Assembly (NCBI RefSeq): GCF_036227565.1
Contig: NZ_CP109460.1
Location: 3,906,001 to 3,970,000, forward strand
Direction of reading: 5' to 3'
DNA: 64,000 bases
From: Streptomyces sp. NBC_01454
GTDB lineage: Bacteria; Actinomycetota; Actinomycetes; Streptomycetales; Streptomycetaceae
Shown here: positions 61,217 to 64,000 of the stretch, piece by piece
Position numbering within the stretch: the first letter of the stretch is position 1
Layout of the letters: every line of letters starts with the position of its first letter
Notes under the pieces: model-generated
What the model was told of the DNA's origin: nothing
What the model saw: only the letters and a program-made list of their open reading frames with translations
Database searches by the model: none
Translations under genes and position numbers: made by a program

Positions 61217-62028
61217 GCACGCCGGATCCGCTGCCCTACAAGCTCATCGCGACGGATCTCGACGGAACGCTGCTGCGCCCCGACGAGACCGTCTCCGAGC
61301 GCACCCGCCAGGCGCTCGCCGCGGCCACCGCGGCGGGCGCGGCGCACCTCGTCGTCACCGGCCGGGCCGTGCCCTGGACCCGGCACATCCTCGACGCCCT
61401 GGAGTACAAGGGCCTTGCGGTGTGCGGACAGGGCGGTCAGGTCTACCACGCCGGTGAGCACCGGCTGCTGACCTCGGTGACGCTGGACCGCCAGCTGGCC
61501 GGTCTGGCGCTGTCCAAGATCGAGGCGGAGACCGGCCCGCTGCATCTGGCGGCGAGCCGCGACGGTCTGGAGGGCGAGGTGCTGGTCAGCCCCGGCTATC
61601 GCGTCCAGGAGGGCCCGCTGCCGAACGTCCTGCTGGACGACCCCGGCGAGCTGTGGGCGGCCCCGCTCAACAAGGTCTACATCCAGCACCCGACCCTGGA
61701 CGACGATGCGCTGGCGCTGGCCGCGCGGCAGATCGCCGGGGATCTGGTGGGGGTGACGGTGGCCGGCGAGGGCATCGTCGAGCTGCTGCCGCTGGGCCTG
61801 TCGAAGGCCACCGGGCTGTCGCTGGCCGCCCGCCGGCTGGGGATCACCGCCAAGGAGACGCTGGCCTTCGGCGATATGCCCAACGACATCCCGATGTTCG
61901 CCTGGTCCGCGCACGGCGTGGCCATGGCCAACGCCCATGACGAGCTGAAGGCCGTCGCGCACGAACTCACCGCCTCCAACGAGGAGGACGGCGTCGCGGT
62001 CGTGCTGGAGCGGCTCTACCTCTCCTGA
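61213..62028 (+). CDS. Cof-type HAD hydrolase
   Basis: 271 residues from GTG 61213, coupled to serS by GTGA. The HAD motifs are [15 protein letters not shown] (catalytic Asp), [22 protein letters not shown] and [15 protein letters not shown]. The C2 cap lies between motifs 1 and 4. Cof-type members dephosphorylate sugar phosphates or flavin precursors. Its 3' end overlaps the convergent rhomboid-like gene by 13 bases. Confidence 0.92.
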   Translation: MSTPDPLPYKLIATDLDGTLLRPDETVSERTRQALAAATAAGAAHLVVTGRAVPWTRHILDALEYKGLAVCGQGGQVYHAGEHRLLTSVTLDRQLAGLALSKIEAETGPLHLAASRDGLEGEVLVSPGYRVQEGPLPNVLLDDPGELWAAPLNKVYIQHPTLDDDALALAARQIAGDLVGVTVAGEGIVELLPLGLSKATGLSLAARRLGITAKETLAFGDMPNDIPMFAWSAHGVAMANAHDELKAVAHELTASNEEDGVAVVLERLYLS

Positions 62029-62798
62029 CCGTCCTGCGGCCCGGACTCCGCGGGCGGCCGGACGGCCGGGCCGGTGGTCTCCGAGCCGGTGGTCTCCGGC
62101 CCGTGCGCCCCATCCGGTGGCGCCTCCCCGGCCTCCCCGGCCTCGGCAACCGCCGCCGGAGTCAGCGGCCAGGCCGCGAAGCCCATGGTCAGCGCGATGG
62201 CATGACCGAAGTCGGTGAAGCTCGCACCGGTCAGCAGCGGAATGCCGAAGAAGATCAGCACTCCGGCGACGTAGCCGTACCGCCAGGGCGGCCGCAGCCG
62301 GTACGTCAGCACCCCGGCGGCCGCCGCCAGCCCGTACGAGACGCCGATGTCGACCACATGGGTCATCGACCGCGGCAGCCGGTGCCCCTCGATGGCCAGC
62401 AGGACGAGTTCCTGGCTGGCGAGGGTGGCGGCGATATGCGCGCCGCCGACGGTCAGCAGCCAGCGCGTGGTCCCCGTCCAGCGCTCCACGTTGGCGTGCA
62501 GCAGCTCGAACATCACCACGTAGAGCAGGAAGGACGCGGGGCGTTCGATCCAGAAGCCGCTGATCAGCAGCGACGGCAGCGGATGCTCGTTCAGCTCGTG
62601 GATGTTGCTGCTGGTGCGGTGGACGAGGAACTGCCCCAGCCCCTCGGAGGCGGAGGCGACGACCAGGCTGGTGACCCCGATGACCAGCAGCCAGATGTGC
62701 GTACCGGGACTGCTGCGGACCCACTCCTTCGCCCAGACCAGGGGATTGCCGCACCGCGTCCGCACACCGGGGCGCGGCGGCTCCATCGGTGCCCCCAT
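62016..62798 (-). CDS. Rhomboid-like membrane protein
   Basis: A 260-residue protein with about six TM helices (IWLLVIGVTSLVVASAS, SFLLYVVMFELLHANVERW, GYVAGVLIFFGIPLLTG). The fold resembles rhomboid proteases: HANVERW takes the place of the usual loop, and GAHIAATLASQE and DIGVSYGLAAAAGVL sit where the catalytic helices would be. The second has Ser-Tyr-Gly rather than the usual Gly-x-Ser-Gly, so proteolytic activity is doubtful. The C-terminal 35 residues are disordered. Confidence 0.78.
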   Translation of the reverse strand: MGAPMEPPRPGVRTRCGNPLVWAKEWVRSSPGTHIWLLVIGVTSLVVASASEGLGQFLVHRTSSNIHELNEHPLPSLLISGFWIERPASFLLYVVMFELLHANVERWTGTTRWLLTVGGAHIAATLASQELVLLAIEGHRLPRSMTHVVDIGVSYGLAAAAGVLTYRLRPPWRYGYVAGVLIFFGIPLLTGASFTDFGHAIALTMGFAAWPLTPAAVAEAGEAGEAPPDGAHGPETTGSETTGPAVRPPAESGPQDGQER

Positions 62799-63023
62799 CA
62801 GCGGCGCCCACGGGGGGCGGGGACGGCAGGGGAGGCGGTGACCTGCGGTCCGGGGCCCTCGATGTGCCGCAGGAGGGGCGCGGTCCCGCCGAAGTCGGTG
62901 CGGGGGCCCCGGGGGTGGCCGATGGCGTCCCCCGGGACCGTCCCGTCCTGATTCCCGTCGATTGTCACCATTCGAGGCTAGCGCGCGGCGGATTGCGCCG
63001 CCGGGGGCGTGTGAGGGCGGTGC

Positions 63024-63974
63024 TCAGGCCCGGACCACCGGCTCCTGGATCTCGGTGATCCATTTCTCCTGGTCGGGTGGGCACTCCAGGTAGAGCTCGC
63101 GGGCGTAACCGGCGGAGCGGTAGCCGTTGGTGTCGATCCAGTGGGCCAGGTTCTGGACGGTGGGCAGGATCCGGCTCATCGGGCCGTGGTGGACCACCGT
63201 GGCGGCGCAGTCGAGGCCGCGGAGGGTGACGACCTCGAAGCCGGGGCCGTCAGCGCCGGCCGTCGTGGACCTGCCGTCGGCCGTGAGTCCGGCCTTGTCC
63301 AGGGCTTCCCTGGTGATCACGAACCCGGCGTGGACGACGAGGGCCTCACTGCCGGGGGCCGCCATCGGGCCGCTCCCCTCCCCGGCGTTGCCCTCGTCGC
63401 CTCCGGTGGGCCGCTCGCTGCCCGCTCCGGTCCGCGGTGCGTCCTCGTAGTAGGCCAGGCCCGGTCCGGCCGGGGTCAGCCCGGCCGTCTCCAACTGCCG
63501 GCACAGCTCGGTGTAGAGCGGCTGGATGACCGGCCCGATGTCCTCGGGCCCGTAACCGGCCGCGATTCCGGTCAGCTCGGCGAGCAGTACCGTTCCGGTG
63601 CGCTTGACCACCACATCGTCGGCAGACATGCGTCCCTCACTCTCGATCGTCCGGAGCCTCGCCTCGACCTGGGCCAGCCGCGCACCCGCCGCCGTCAGCG
63701 CCGCTTCCAGCTCGGCCCGGCGCAGCCGCAGCATGCCGCGCAGTTCCGGCACGCTCACCTCCTCGGTCAGGATCGCCCCCACCTGCTGGAGGCTGAAGCC
63801 GAGGTCCTTGAGCGCGATGATGCGGTTGAGCCGGGCGAGCTGGGCCGCTTCGTAGTAGCGGTAGCCGCTGACGGGGTCGGTGCGGGCCGGGCGCAGCAGC
63901 CCGAGCGCGTCGTAATGGCGCAGCATGCGGGCCGACACACGGCCGTACCGGGCGAAGTCTCCGATGGTGAACAT
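63024..63974 (-). CDS. MerR-family regulator with GyrI-like effector domain
   Basis: A 316-residue regulator. The N-terminal MerR HTH (MFTIGDFARYGRVSARMLRH, DALGLLRPARTD, YRYYEAAQLARLNRIIALKD) is followed by a dimerisation helix (75-115). The C-terminal ligand-binding domain (120-316) resembles BmrR/GyrI (VLLAELTGIAAGYGPEDI, AHWIDTNGYRSAGYARELYL). Such regulators sense hydrophobic or cationic compounds. Residues about 185-205 are a Gly/Glu-rich insertion. The gene's full start is inside the window. Confidence 0.92.
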   Translation of the reverse strand: MFTIGDFARYGRVSARMLRHYDALGLLRPARTDPVSGYRYYEAAQLARLNRIIALKDLGFSLQQVGAILTEEVSVPELRGMLRLRRAELEAALTAAGARLAQVEARLRTIESEGRMSADDVVVKRTGTVLLAELTGIAAGYGPEDIGPVIQPLYTELCRQLETAGLTPAGPGLAYYEDAPRTGAGSERPTGGDEGNAGEGSGPMAAPGSEALVVHAGFVITREALDKAGLTADGRSTTAGADGPGFEVVTLRGLDCAATVVHHGPMSRILPTVQNLAHWIDTNGYRSAGYARELYLECPPDQEKWITEIQEPVVRA

Positions 63975-64000
63975 GACGCCTTCCAGTGGAGTGCTTTCCA

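Overview
The window is GC-rich actinobacterial DNA, almost certainly a Streptomyces chromosome. GTG starts and overlapping ATGA/GTGA gene junctions are common. The families are typical Streptomyces ones: XRE-DUF5753/DUF397 pairs, SpoIIE phosphatases with RsbW-like ATPases, a poly-HAMP hybrid kinase, a SigE-type ECF sigma factor, and a DtpA-type peroxidase beside Sco and PCu(A)C copper chaperones. From memory, the block from the HtrA-like protease to serS/HAD resembles the oriC-proximal core region of S. coelicolor (around SCO396x-398x); this was not checked.

1-10.95 kb: right-hand part of a prophage. It opens with the end of a tape-measure gene, then tail proteins, a holin and a coiled-coil membrane protein, closed by a strong terminator. 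A lysogeny/cargo region follows: an XRE/DUF397 regulatory pair, a chain of small overlapping unknown genes, and a complete graspetide (omega-ester RiPP) cassette made of a precursor, an ATP-grasp ligase and a PIMT-type methyltransferase. Next come small unknown genes and a GntR regulator preceded by three 17-bp-phased repeats. The element ends at about 10.94 kb inside an acyl-CoA ligase gene, of which only the 5' end remains here, so this is an attachment-site junction (attR-like).

11-22.7 kb: chromosomal signalling genes. A SpoIIE-type phosphatase faces away from a 1526-residue kinase with a perfectly periodic HAMP array, which is translationally coupled to a response regulator. An HTH protein, an RsbW-like ATPase, a second XRE/DUF397 pair and a SigE-family sigma factor follow.

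22.9-28.3 kb: a five-gene leftward operon with the gene order of the mycobacterial igr steroid side-chain operon (fadE29-like, chsH2-like, fadE28-like, chsH1-like, ltp2-like). It is preceded by a 15+5+15 bp palindrome. Three of its genes carry minisatellite-encoded low-complexity insertions.

28.4-37.5 kb: accessory-looking region. It has a small secreted protein, a stand-alone prim-pol gene with a near-consensus LexA box, a methyltransferase, a GNAT enzyme, an ABC exporter, two tiny peptide genes each ended by its own terminator, and a 1.67-kb island between tRNA-Ser(UGA) and a duplicated fragment of its 3' half. The island carries one four-TM DUF4231/SLATT-like gene.

37.5-64 kb: core genes. 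They are an HtrA-like protease, a GDPD, an RsbW-like ATPase, a SEC-C protein, a second prim-pol, a second SpoIIE phosphatase, Xaa-Pro aminopeptidase, TetR, a diacylglycerol-kinase-family protein, another RsbW-like ATPase, a copper/haem maturation operon (ycnI-like, sco, PCu(A)C, copCD, dtpA), pheA, a DnaA-box cluster, serS, a HAD phosphatase, a rhomboid-like protein and a MerR regulator.
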